Positions 23,533 through 30,256 of a DNA stretch of 53,017 nucleotides are shown here, one piece after another. The stretch lies in the NCBI GenBank assembly GCA_045649645.1, contig JAZRQH010000166.1, positions 1 through 53,017 of the forward strand, given 5' to 3'. Both the position numbers and the translations under genes were made by a program. Source of the DNA: RGIG7300 sp045649645. Lineage in GTDB: Bacteria > Bacillota > Clostridia > Oscillospirales > CAG-272. The notes beneath the pieces were generated by a model, which was not told the origin of the DNA, searched no databases, and saw only the letters and a program-made list of their open reading frames with translations. Each line of letters opens with the position of its first letter. Positions within the stretch are counted from its first letter, which is position 1.

Positions 23533-23560
23533 AGCGGCTGTATCTATTGACACAGCCGCT
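23533..23560 (-). terminator. Hairpin after the rpsF-ssb-rpsR operon
   Basis: AGCGGCTGT (23533-23541) pairs with ACAGCCGCT (23552-23560), 10-nt loop. On the minus strand it is followed by an interrupted T-run, so termination may be partial and the aldo/keto reductase gene may be reached. Confidence 0.6.
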
Positions 23561-23571
23561 TAGTTTATAAA

Positions 23572-23820
23572 TTAGTCTGTTGTGTAGGGGAGAAGCGCGA
23601 TCTGACGTGCTCTCTTGATAGCAACAGTGAGCTGACGCTGATGGTAAGCGCATGTGCCGGTGATTCTTCTGGGAAGGATCTTTGCACGCTCGCTGGTGCA
23701 CTTGCGAAGTCTTGCAACATCCTTGTAATCGATGTGATCGATCTTATCCTGACAGAATATGCAAACCTTCTTCTTTCTCTTCATATTGTTACGAAAAGGT
23801 CTCTGGTTGTTGTTTTCCAT
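23572..23820 (-). CDS. rpsR: 30S ribosomal protein S18
   Basis: Small-subunit ribosomal protein that pairs with S6 on the platform of the 30S subunit. 82 residues, the normal size. Seen: a basic N-terminus NNMKRKKKVCIFCQDKI, then DYKDVARLRKCTSERAKILPRR and TGTCAYHQRQLTVAIKRARQIALLPY. Four cysteines (CxxC plus two single Cys) form the zinc-type C+ version of S18. It is the third gene of rpsF-ssb-rpsR, 23 nt after ssb. Confidence 0.97.
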   Translation of the reverse strand: MENNNQRPFRNNMKRKKKVCIFCQDKIDHIDYKDVARLRKCTSERAKILPRRITGTCAYHQRQLTVAIKRARQIALLPYTTD

Positions 23821-23843
23821 TTTATGCTTCCTCCTTTAAAAAA

Positions 23844-24302
23844 TTAGAACGGAAGATCGTCATCATTTGACAATTCTTCGAATTTAGGCGCTTCGGTTTC
23901 CTGAGAAGAATAAGCGGGTGCATTGTATGCATCGTTGGGCATGGGAGCAGAAAGACCTGCTTCCTTGCTGTCAACAAAATTTGCTTCGTCTACCACGATA
24001 TCGGTAGCATATCTCTTCTGACCTGTCTGCTGATCTGTCCAGCTTCTGTTCTGGAGAGTACCTACTACACAGATGGAGTTACCCTTCTTGAAATAGCGGG
24101 TAATGAATTCAGCATTGGATCTCCATGCAGTGCAATTGAAGAAATCAGCGGTGGGCTGAGAGCCGTCGTTGGTTCTTGTGAATCTGCGGTTAACTGCGAT
24201 AGAGAAGGTAGTTACAGATATACCCTGAGGGGTCTGTCTGAGCTCGGGGTCTGCAGTAAGTCTGCCACCCAGAATAACTTTGTTGAAATTAAAGTTAGCC
24301 AT
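23844..24302 (-). CDS. ssb: Single-stranded DNA-binding protein
   Basis: Coats single-stranded DNA in replication and repair. 152 residues: OB-fold (residues 1-110; FNKVILGGRLTADPELR, FNCTAWRSNAEFITRYFKKG, SWTDQQTGQKRYATDIVVDE), a flexible linker, and the acidic tip DDDLPF that recruits partner proteins. Middle gene of the conserved rpsF-ssb-rpsR operon, 20 nt after rpsF. Confidence 0.97.
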   Translation of the reverse strand: MANFNFNKVILGGRLTADPELRQTPQGISVTTFSIAVNRRFTRTNDGSQPTADFFNCTAWRSNAEFITRYFKKGNSICVVGTLQNRSWTDQQTGQKRYATDIVVDEANFVDSKEAGLSAPMPNDAYNAPAYSSQETEAPKFEELSNDDDLPF

Positions 24303-24322
24303 TTGCTTACTCCTTCTGAGAC

Positions 24323-24724
24323 TTACTCTGCTGCTTCTTCAGCAGGAGCCTCTTCAACTGCAGGAGCTTCTTCTACTGCGGGGGCAGCAGGGGTAGCCTC
24401 TGCAACTGCTCTCTGGGGCATAGAAGCCTTGTCGTCAGCCTTGACAACGATAGAACGCATGATACCGTCGTTGATGTGGTATCTACGCTCGAGCTCTGCT
24501 ACGAACGCCTGAGGAGCACTGAATGTTACGAATGTGTAGTAACCCTCGGTCATGTCGTTGATGGGGTATGCAAGTCTGCGCTTGCCCCACTCATTAACCT
24601 CGGATACCTCGCCGTTAGACTTGATAAGAGTAACGAACTTATCAACAAGAGCCTTAACAGCCTCTTCGCCGCGAGTAATGTCGCAAACGAAAATGGTTTC
24701 GTAATTAGTGTATGCCTTTGCCAT
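24323..24724 (-). CDS. rpsF: 30S ribosomal protein S6
   Basis: Platform protein of the 30S subunit; forms a dimer with S18. 133 residues: the conserved core (about residues 1-98; NYETIFVCDI, EWGKRRLAYPINDMTEGYYTFVTF, LERRYHINDGIMRSIVVK) and an unusual Ala/Glu/Pro-rich tail (residues 108-133) made of short repeats of APAVEE. First gene of the operon. A leader at 24750-24800 resembles the S6:S18-binding autoregulatory RNA, and a strong promoter lies at 24834-24862. Confidence 0.96.
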   Translation of the reverse strand: MAKAYTNYETIFVCDITRGEEAVKALVDKFVTLIKSNGEVSEVNEWGKRRLAYPINDMTEGYYTFVTFSAPQAFVAELERRYHINDGIMRSIVVKADDKASMPQRAVAEATPAAPAVEEAPAVEEAPAEEAAE

Positions 24725-24749
24725 TTTTGTTACACCTCCCTATGGACTT

Positions 24750-24800
24750 ATGACCGACAGCATTAGAAAAATTTTACTGCCGGTAAGGAGAAGTCGGTTC
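24750..24800 (-). promoter_or_regulatory. S6:S18-like autoregulatory leader RNA of rpsF
   Basis: In the minus-strand leader, ACCGAC (24798-24793) can pair with GTCGGT (24758-24753), enclosing a segment with CCGGCAG and an unpaired CCG. The known S6:S18 leader motif is a hairpin with a bulged CCG that mimics the rRNA site; this one is in the expected place between promoter and rpsF. A covariance search would settle it. Confidence 0.6.
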
Positions 24801-24833
24801 CAAAATTTTGTACTGTGACCTCTAAACTACGAC

Positions 24834-24862
24834 ATTATACACGATAATTTTATTTTTGTCAA
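24834..24862 (-). promoter_or_regulatory. Sigma-A promoter of rpsF-ssb-rpsR
   Basis: Minus strand: perfect -35 TTGACA (24862-24857), 17-nt spacer, perfect -10 TATAAT (24839-24834). Its -35 lies only 5 nt from the -35 of the divergent SGNH gene. Confidence 0.9.
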
Positions 24863-24867
24863 GAGTA

Positions 24868-24896
24868 TTGACATATTATTTTTTATATTTTATAAT
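24868..24896 (+). promoter_or_regulatory. Sigma-A promoter of the SGNH hydrolase gene
   Basis: -35 TTGACA (24868-24873), 17-nt spacer, -10 TATAAT (24891-24896); both boxes perfect. Confidence 0.9.
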
Positions 24897-24929
24897 AATA
24901 GAAATTGAACTTTGTATGGAGAATATTTT

Positions 24930-25568
24930 ATGAAAATATTATTTCAGGGTGACAGCATTACAGACTGCGGAAGAAGCAGATCTGATACGACCGATCTCGG
25001 TTCGGGTTATCCTTCCTACGTTAAGCAGTATCTTGAGGAGTGCTATCCTCAGATGGAATTTGAGCTTATAAATAAAGGAATCGGCGGTCATCAGACCAAA
25101 GACCTTATGGAAAGATGGCAGGAGGAGGCAATTGATCTTCAGCCTGACGTTATCTCTATCCTTGTCGGTGTCAACGATACCTGGCATCATGTAAGCGAAC
25201 AGGACTGGGTGCCCAATGAGATTTTTGAAGCCAATTACAGGTCCTTGCTTGAGGATATCAAAAATAAGACCAAAGCCAAGATAATTATGCTTGAGCAGTT
25301 CGTTCTTGATTTCCCCGAGATGCGTCGTTTCCACAACGACATCGACGAAAAGATACAGATCGTGCGCCGTCTTGCGGCTGAGTACGCCGACAGATATATA
25401 CCTCTTGACGGTTTGTTTGCGGCAGCCTGCGTTGCCGAGCCTGCGTCCCACTGGACTCTCGAGGGGGTCCATCCTACTGACGAGGGACATCAGCTTATCG
25501 CGGATTATTATTTCGACGCACTGTCCGATATTATAGAAGAAAGCTTTATATCTCATGAAGGTGTATAA
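24930..25568 (+). CDS. SGNH/GDSL esterase, acetylxylan esterase-like
   Basis: Serine esterase without signal peptide, 212 residues. The four SGNH blocks are visible: block I ILFQGDSITDCGR (nucleophile Ser), block II Gly in NKGIGGHQ, block III VGVNDTW (Asn), and block V HWTLEGVHPTDEGH (catalytic Asp-His). The layout resembles the cytoplasmic acetylxylan esterases (Axe2 type) that deacetylate imported xylo-oligosaccharides; the substrate is inferred. ATG 24930 has GGAGA 8 nt upstream; a TTG at 24912 is in frame but overlaps the early transcript and lacks a ribosome site. The next gene overlaps by 14 nt. Confidence 0.9.
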   Translation: MKILFQGDSITDCGRSRSDTTDLGSGYPSYVKQYLEECYPQMEFELINKGIGGHQTKDLMERWQEEAIDLQPDVISILVGVNDTWHHVSEQDWVPNEIFEANYRSLLEDIKNKTKAKIIMLEQFVLDFPEMRRFHNDIDEKIQIVRRLAAEYADRYIPLDGLFAAACVAEPASHWTLEGVHPTDEGHQLIADYYFDALSDIIEESFISHEGV

Positions 25569-25935
25569 AATAGTTGACGGAACGCTCAATGTACTTATTA
25601 CGGTATGTTATCTTATGTTTGCGTTTATCGTAAGCTGTATGTTTGAGTTCTTTCCCTGGCATGACGGTGACGGAGTATATATGCTCTATATGCTTGTGGT
25701 TTGGTTGCCCATATGCTTTCTGACTTTAATTCAGATAATCTCTTCTATCACAGTCAAGCGTTTCAATAAAGTGCTTGTTACGCTTGCGTCACTCAACGCA
25801 ATATACATACCTATGATATTTTTGCTGGGGTTTGCGGATATATCATTTACAGCCCTTAAGGTCATCGGTATTATTGCAGTTATAACAATGTTTATCTATT
25901 CCGTTCTGGCTTTCAGACGGTTGAAAAAAATATAA
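25555..25935 (+). CDS. Small membrane protein of unknown function
   Basis: 126 residues with four predicted hydrophobic helices (about residues 10-30, 42-65, 76-95 and 99-119) joined by short loops, and a basic C-terminus FRRLKKI. It overlaps the SGNH gene by 14 nt, so the pair is translationally coupled. The aromatic-acidic loop FFPWHDGDGVY between the first two helices is the only distinctive stretch. I do not recognise a family. Confidence 0.7.
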   Translation: MKVYKIVDGTLNVLITVCYLMFAFIVSCMFEFFPWHDGDGVYMLYMLVVWLPICFLTLIQIISSITVKRFNKVLVTLASLNAIYIPMIFLLGFADISFTALKVIGIIAVITMFIYSVLAFRRLKKI

Positions 25936-25956
25936 TAATGGAAATGGTGAAAAATT

Positions 25957-26820
25957 ATGTTTAAACTTCCTTTCAGTATCGATCTTAAAGATAAAGTTGC
26001 AGTTGTTACAGGCGGAGGCGGAGTTCTCTGCGGTGAGTTTGCTAAGGCTCTCGGTGCTTGCGGTGCCAAGGTTGCGGTATGCGACCTTCGTCCCGAAAAT
26101 GCGCAGAACACAGTAGACTCTATTGTTGCAGATGGCGGTGTTGCTATTGCTGTTGAGGCTAACGTTCTTGATAAGGACAGCCTTAACGCAGCAAGAGAAA
26201 GAATCAATTCAGAGCTCGGCACCTGTGATATCCTTATCAACGGTGCAGGCGGTAACAATCCCAGAGGCACCACCACCAAGGAATATCTTTTCCCCGAGGA
26301 CCTTGATCCCGAGACCACTAAGGATATTACTACATTCTTTGATCTCGATCCCAAGGGTGTTGAGTTTGTTTTTAACCTCAACTTTCTCGGTACTCTTCTT
26401 CCTACACAGGTATTCGCTCGCGATATGGCTGCAAAAGAAGGTTGCTGTATAATCAACGTATCCAGCATGAACGCCTTTACACCTCTTACCAAGATTCCCG
26501 CATATTCGGGCGCTAAGGCCGCTGTTTCCAACTTCACACAGTGGTTGGCAGTTCATTTTGCTCCCGTTGGCGTGCGTGTTAACGCTATCGCTCCCGGCTT
26601 CTTTGTAACCGAGCAGAACAGAGCTTTGCTTCTTAATCCCGACGGCAGCTTCACTCCCCGTTCTCAGAAGATTCTCAACAGCACACCTATGAACCGTTTT
26701 GGTAAGCCCGAGGAGCTTATCGGTACTCTTCTGTACCTTGTAAACGAGGATGCTGCAGGCTTTGTAAACGGCGTTGTTGTTCCGGTTGACGGCGGTTTCT
26801 CCGCTTATTCCGGTGTATAA
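25957..26820 (+). CDS. Short-chain dehydrogenase, D-mannonate oxidoreductase type
   Basis: SDR family enzyme, 287 residues. NAD(P)-binding VTGGGGVLCGEFAKAL near residue 20, NGAGGNNP near 91, catalytic Ser in INVSSMNAF near 168, and Tyr/Lys in AYSGAKAAV near 182; C-terminal NGVVVPVDGGFSAYSGV. The long insert after NGAGGNNPRGTTT and the ending match Gram-positive fructuronate reductases (YjmF/UxuB type) that reduce D-fructuronate to D-mannonate in hexuronate breakdown; the assignment is by recall. GGAAATGG precedes the ATG. Likely in one transcript with the SGNH gene and the downstream holB-ricT. Confidence 0.82.
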   Translation: MFKLPFSIDLKDKVAVVTGGGGVLCGEFAKALGACGAKVAVCDLRPENAQNTVDSIVADGGVAIAVEANVLDKDSLNAARERINSELGTCDILINGAGGNNPRGTTTKEYLFPEDLDPETTKDITTFFDLDPKGVEFVFNLNFLGTLLPTQVFARDMAAKEGCCIINVSSMNAFTPLTKIPAYSGAKAAVSNFTQWLAVHFAPVGVRVNAIAPGFFVTEQNRALLLNPDGSFTPRSQKILNSTPMNRFGKPEELIGTLLYLVNEDAAGFVNGVVVPVDGGFSAYSGV

Positions 26821-26821
26821 G

Positions 26822-27844
26822 ATGTCGGTAAGCTTTAAAAACATTTACGGTAACGGTCTGCTTAAGGATCTGTTTGCTGAAAACATTGAGGGTAACAAAC
26901 TTCCTCACGCTATAATTCTTGAGGGAGACCGCGGAAGCGGCAGATACAGCTTTGCGCTGAATATCGCCGCCGCCACCCTTTGTACCGATTTTGAAAGACC
27001 TTGCGGCGTATGTAAAAACTGCAGGCAGATATTTGAAGGAGTAGCTCCCGACGTTACTACCGTGGGTTTGGCGGACGATAAGGCTACCATCTCGGTGGAG
27101 GCGGTAAGATTTATCAAAAACGGTGCGCAGAGCGTACCCGTGGAGGGTGAGCTTAAGTTCTATATAATACGTGATGCGGATAAGATGACCGTACAGGCGC
27201 AGAATGCCTTGCTCAAGATACTCGAGGAGCCACCGTCCTTTGTGGTATTTATACTTATCAGCGAAAACGTAAATCTGCTTCTCTCGACCATACGCTCTAG
27301 AGCCTGTGCCTTCAGAATGCAGCGCTTTGAGGACGCAGAATTGTCACGCTACGTTACTAAGGCGTATCCTAAAGCAGACAGCTTACAAAAAAGCGATGAG
27401 GCTGCATTTAACCGTATAATCAAGTCCTCCAACGGCTGTATCGGCAGCGTGCTTGAAAATCTTGACAAACGCAGCTTTACCAAAATCAACGACGAATATA
27501 CCGTTGTAAAGGGAATGCTTGAAGCTCTTTGCAAGAACGATAAATCCGTTTTCATGCGTTATGAGGACGAGCTTTCCTCAAAAAGGGAAGAGCTCAGAGC
27601 GTTTTTGTGTACGGTGCGCGGTGCAGTCCGTGACGTATTAGCGCTGAAAAAGGGTGTAGCGGATGATCTTGTCTTTTTTGAAAATGCTGATGAGATCAAG
27701 AATATTTCCAAGACTCTAACTCTATTGTCTGTTTCCTCTTTACTCAACGTTGTAGAAGAAACGCTTTATTCAAACGAACAGAATGCCAACGTCAATCTGT
27801 TAAAGATTAATTTTATGAACGCCTTTTGGAAAAGCGTTCATTGA
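26822..27844 (+). CDS. holB: DNA polymerase III delta-prime subunit
   Basis: Clamp-loader ATPase-like subunit, 340 residues. Seen: GDRGSGRYSFALNIAAATLC in place of a canonical Walker A (Lys/Thr replaced, as often in delta-prime), the four zinc-type cysteines CTDFERPCGVCKNC near residue 54-66, KFYIIRDADKMTVQAQNALLKILEEPP, and the sensor motif LLSTIRSRACAFR. The ATG follows the SDR stop by 1 nt; the ribosome site is weak (GGTGT), suggesting translational coupling. ricT overlaps nothing but follows by 11 nt; the holB-ricT order is as in Bacillus. Confidence 0.93.
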   Translation: MSVSFKNIYGNGLLKDLFAENIEGNKLPHAIILEGDRGSGRYSFALNIAAATLCTDFERPCGVCKNCRQIFEGVAPDVTTVGLADDKATISVEAVRFIKNGAQSVPVEGELKFYIIRDADKMTVQAQNALLKILEEPPSFVVFILISENVNLLLSTIRSRACAFRMQRFEDAELSRYVTKAYPKADSLQKSDEAAFNRIIKSSNGCIGSVLENLDKRSFTKINDEYTVVKGMLEALCKNDKSVFMRYEDELSSKREELRAFLCTVRGAVRDVLALKKGVADDLVFFENADEIKNISKTLTLLSVSSLLNVVEETLYSNEQNANVNLLKINFMNAFWKSVH

Positions 27845-27855
27845 AAGGATATACA

Positions 27856-28728
27856 ATGTCAGAAACAAACGAAACCCTGTCCCAGCAGGAGCTTGATGAA
27901 CTTCGAGCTTCTCTGCCTGAAGAGGTAGAGATAGTCGGCATCAGATTCAAAAAGCCCGGCAAGGTATACTATTTTCTTCCCGAAGGAATCAAATTAAAGC
28001 AGGACGATAACGTCATCGTCAAGACCGCAAGAGGTCTTGAGTACGGTACTGTTGCTATCGCAAACAGATTGGAGAACAAGAAGAATCTCGTTCTTCCTTT
28101 GAGAAGCGTTGTCCGCCGTGCGACCAAGGCTGATGATCAGCAGTATGAATCAAACCTTGAAAGCGAGAGAGAAGCTTTCAACGTTTGTCAGCAGAAGATA
28201 GACGAGCATAAGCTTGATATGAAGCTTGTTGACGTAGAATATACGTTTGATAACAACAAGCTGTTGTTTTACTTTACTGCCGACGGACGTATAGATTTCC
28301 GTGAGCTTGTTAAGGATCTCGCTTCCGTGTTCAAAACCCGAATCGAGCTTCGCCAGATCGGTATCAGAGATGAAACAAAGCTTATGGGTGGCCTTGGTGT
28401 TTGCGGCAGACCCTTCTGTTGCAAGAGCTTTCTTTCCGAGTTTGCTCAGGTATCTATCAAGATGGCAAAGGAACAGAACCTATCCCTTAATTCATCCAAG
28501 ATATCCGGTGCATGCGGTAAGCTTATGTGCTGCTTGCGGTACGAGCACGAGTGTTACAGCGAAGCGGTAAAGCGAATCCCCAAGCTTGACAGTAAGGTGA
28601 ACACCCCTGACGGAGAGGGCGTTGTTATAGAGACAAATCCTCTTGCGGGACTTGTTCGTGTGCGACTTGAAAAGGATCAGAATAAAACTGTCAAGATCTT
28701 CAAGGGCGAAGAGGTAACAAAAATCTAA
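27856..28728 (+). CDS. ricT: PSP1-domain protein RicT (YaaT)
   Basis: Component of the RicA-RicF-RicT complex that carries iron-sulfur clusters and helps RNase Y process mRNA, also linked to sporulation and competence. 290 residues with the PSP1 domain. The cluster cysteines are visible in VCGRPFCCKSF and ACGKLMCCLRYEHECY. Other conserved stretches: GIRFKKPGKVYYF, RGLEYGTV and FKTRIELRQIGIRDETKLMGGLG. Start ATG 27856 has GAAAGGAT 7 nt upstream. It ends at a strong terminator. RicA and RicF genes are not in the window. Confidence 0.94.
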   Translation: MSETNETLSQQELDELRASLPEEVEIVGIRFKKPGKVYYFLPEGIKLKQDDNVIVKTARGLEYGTVAIANRLENKKNLVLPLRSVVRRATKADDQQYESNLESEREAFNVCQQKIDEHKLDMKLVDVEYTFDNNKLLFYFTADGRIDFRELVKDLASVFKTRIELRQIGIRDETKLMGGLGVCGRPFCCKSFLSEFAQVSIKMAKEQNLSLNSSKISGACGKLMCCLRYEHECYSEAVKRIPKLDSKVNTPDGEGVVIETNPLAGLVRVRLEKDQNKTVKIFKGEEVTKI

Positions 28729-28750
28729 GACCGGATAAAAATCTGGTCTT
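28727..28750 (+). terminator. Intrinsic terminator after ricT
   Basis: AAGACCGGAT (28727-28736) pairs with ATCTGGTCTT (28741-28750) around AAAA, followed by six more T. Confidence 0.92.
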
Positions 28751-28765
28751 TTTTTTGATTTGCTA

Positions 28766-28794
28766 TTGCAATATTCAACAAAATATAATATAAT
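28766..28794 (+). promoter_or_regulatory. Sigma-A promoter of the BMP transporter operon
   Basis: -35 TTGCAA (28766-28771), 17-nt spacer, -10 TATAAT (28789-28794), giving a leader of about 110 nt. Confidence 0.65.
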
Positions 28795-28806
28795 ATTCAT
28801 ATATTT

Positions 28807-28882
28807 ATGTTCGTGTGACGTCGCATATTCTGCGCATAACGGAGCATATTTTGATTAGTATTTTTGAAAGCGGGTGCTTTCA
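28807..28882 (+). promoter_or_regulatory. Structured leader of the BMP operon
   Basis: Two hairpins are visible. In the first, ATGTTCGT (28807-28814) pairs with ACGGAGCAT (28839-28847; one wobble and one bulged G) around an inner CGCA-TATTC-TGCG stem (28822-28834). The second is TGAAAGC (28865-28871) with GCTTTCA (28876-28882). It does not show the purine riboswitch core. Function unknown. Confidence 0.4.
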
Positions 28883-28913
28883 TAAAATAAATTTATTTTT
28901 GGAGGAACAGAAA

Positions 28914-30149
28914 ATGTTCAAGAAAGTTTTAGCACTTCTTCTCGTTTGCGTTATGATGTTCTCCTTTGCTGCTTGTGCAACAAAGACCGGCACCGATGCA
29001 AACGAAACCGGTGACGTTGCTGATAACGGTAACGAAGCTGTTGACCTCAAGGTTGGTTTCATCTTCCTTCACGATGAAAACTCTACCTACGATAAGAACT
29101 TCATGGATGCAGCTAAAGAGGCTTGCGAGACCATGAACGTTGAGTACGCTCAGAAGACCCAGATTCCCGAGTCTACCGCTTGCTATGATGCAGCAGTAGA
29201 GCTTATCGAGTCTGACGGTTGTGACATCATCTTCGCTGACAGCTTTGGTCACGAGGCATTCCTTATGCAGGCTGCAGAGGAGTATCCCGAAATCCAGTTC
29301 TGCCATGCAACAGGTACTCAGGCACACACCGCTGGTCTTGACAACTTCCACAATGCGTTCGCTTCTATCTACCAGGGTAGATATCTTGCAGGTGTTGCTG
29401 CAGGTATGAAGCTCAACGAGATGATCGCTGCAGGCGAGATCACCGCTGAAGAGGCTAAGATGGGTTACGTTGGTGCCTTCACATTTGCTGAAGTTATCTC
29501 CGGTTATACCTCCTTCTACCTTGGCGCAAAGTCTGTTTGTCCTTCCGTAACCATGGACGTTAAGTTCACAGGTTCTTGGTATGACGAGCAGAAGGAAAAG
29601 GAAGCAGCTAACTCCCTTATCGGTGGCGGTTGCGTTCTTATTAGCCAGCACGCTGACTCCATGGGTGCTCCTACCGCATGTGAGACCGCAGGCGTTCCTA
29701 ACGTTTCCTACAACGGCAGCACTATTGCGGCTTGCCCCAATACCTTTATCGTATCCTCCAGAATCAACTGGGCTCCTTACTTTGAGTATATGATCCAGTG
29801 TGTAATGGACGGCAAGGCTATCGATACTGACTGGACAGGTACTCTTGAGACCGGTTCCGTTATGCTTACCGACGTAAACGAGGCTGCTGCAGCTGAAGGT
29901 ACTGCTGCTAAGCTTGAGGAAGTTAAGGCTGCTCTTAACGACGGTTCTCTCCAGGTATTCGATACTGCTAACTTTACCGTTGGCGGCGAGACCCTCACAA
30001 GCTACATGGCTGACGTTGATACCGACGATGCATTTACTCCCGATACAGAGGTTGTTGAGGGTGGCATCTTCTATGAGTCCAAGTTCCGTTCCGGTCCTTA
30101 CTTTGATGTAAGAATCGACGGCATCACTCTTCTCGACGAGGCATATTAA
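28914..30149 (+). CDS. BMP-family (nucleoside-type) ABC transporter binding lipoprotein
   Basis: Substrate-binding protein of the PnrA/BMP family, 411 residues, anchored by a lipobox (FAACA) after a signal peptide. Seen: VGFIFLHDENSTYDKNFMDAA, DGCDIIFADSFGHEAFLMQAAEEYP, the ligand-loop CHATGTQAHT, YQGRYLAGVAAGM, MGYVGAFTFAEVISGYTSFYLGA, and GGGCVLISQHADS. These proteins bind purine nucleosides or related compounds and feed the ATPase and permeases encoded just downstream. ATG 28914 has GGAGG 8 nt upstream. Two hairpins lie between this gene and the ATPase gene, probably giving more binding protein than transporter. Confidence 0.92.
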   Translation: MFKKVLALLLVCVMMFSFAACATKTGTDANETGDVADNGNEAVDLKVGFIFLHDENSTYDKNFMDAAKEACETMNVEYAQKTQIPESTACYDAAVELIESDGCDIIFADSFGHEAFLMQAAEEYPEIQFCHATGTQAHTAGLDNFHNAFASIYQGRYLAGVAAGMKLNEMIAAGEITAEEAKMGYVGAFTFAEVISGYTSFYLGAKSVCPSVTMDVKFTGSWYDEQKEKEAANSLIGGGCVLISQHADSMGAPTACETAGVPNVSYNGSTIAACPNTFIVSSRINWAPYFEYMIQCVMDGKAIDTDWTGTLETGSVMLTDVNEAAAAEGTAAKLEEVKAALNDGSLQVFDTANFTVGGETLTSYMADVDTDDAFTPDTEVVEGGIFYESKFRSGPYFDVRIDGITLLDEAY

Positions 30150-30157
30150 TCTTAATT

Positions 30158-30191
30158 GGATAAAGGCGAGGCGTTCGTCTCGCCTTATCCT
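30158..30191 (+). terminator. Partial terminator/attenuator hairpin inside the BMP operon
   Basis: AGGCGAG (30164-30170) pairs with CTCGCCT (30179-30185), extended by GGATA/TATCC with one bulged A. No strong T-run. A second imperfect 13-bp hairpin (30201-30228) follows. Confidence 0.6.
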
Positions 30192-30256
30192 AATTTTGAA
30201 GATAGCGCTCTGCAGGCAGAACGTTATCTTGAGAATTATTATTACGGAGGCTTGAA

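Noticed and set aside
28815..28913. N-terminal extension of the BMP binding protein from 28815
   Set aside because: The extension reads through the leader hairpins and would place 33 residues before a clear lipoprotein signal peptide; GGAGG precedes ATG 28914.
28795..28913. Purine riboswitch before the nucleoside-type importer
   Set aside because: The conserved junction bases and paired loops of the purine aptamer are not present.
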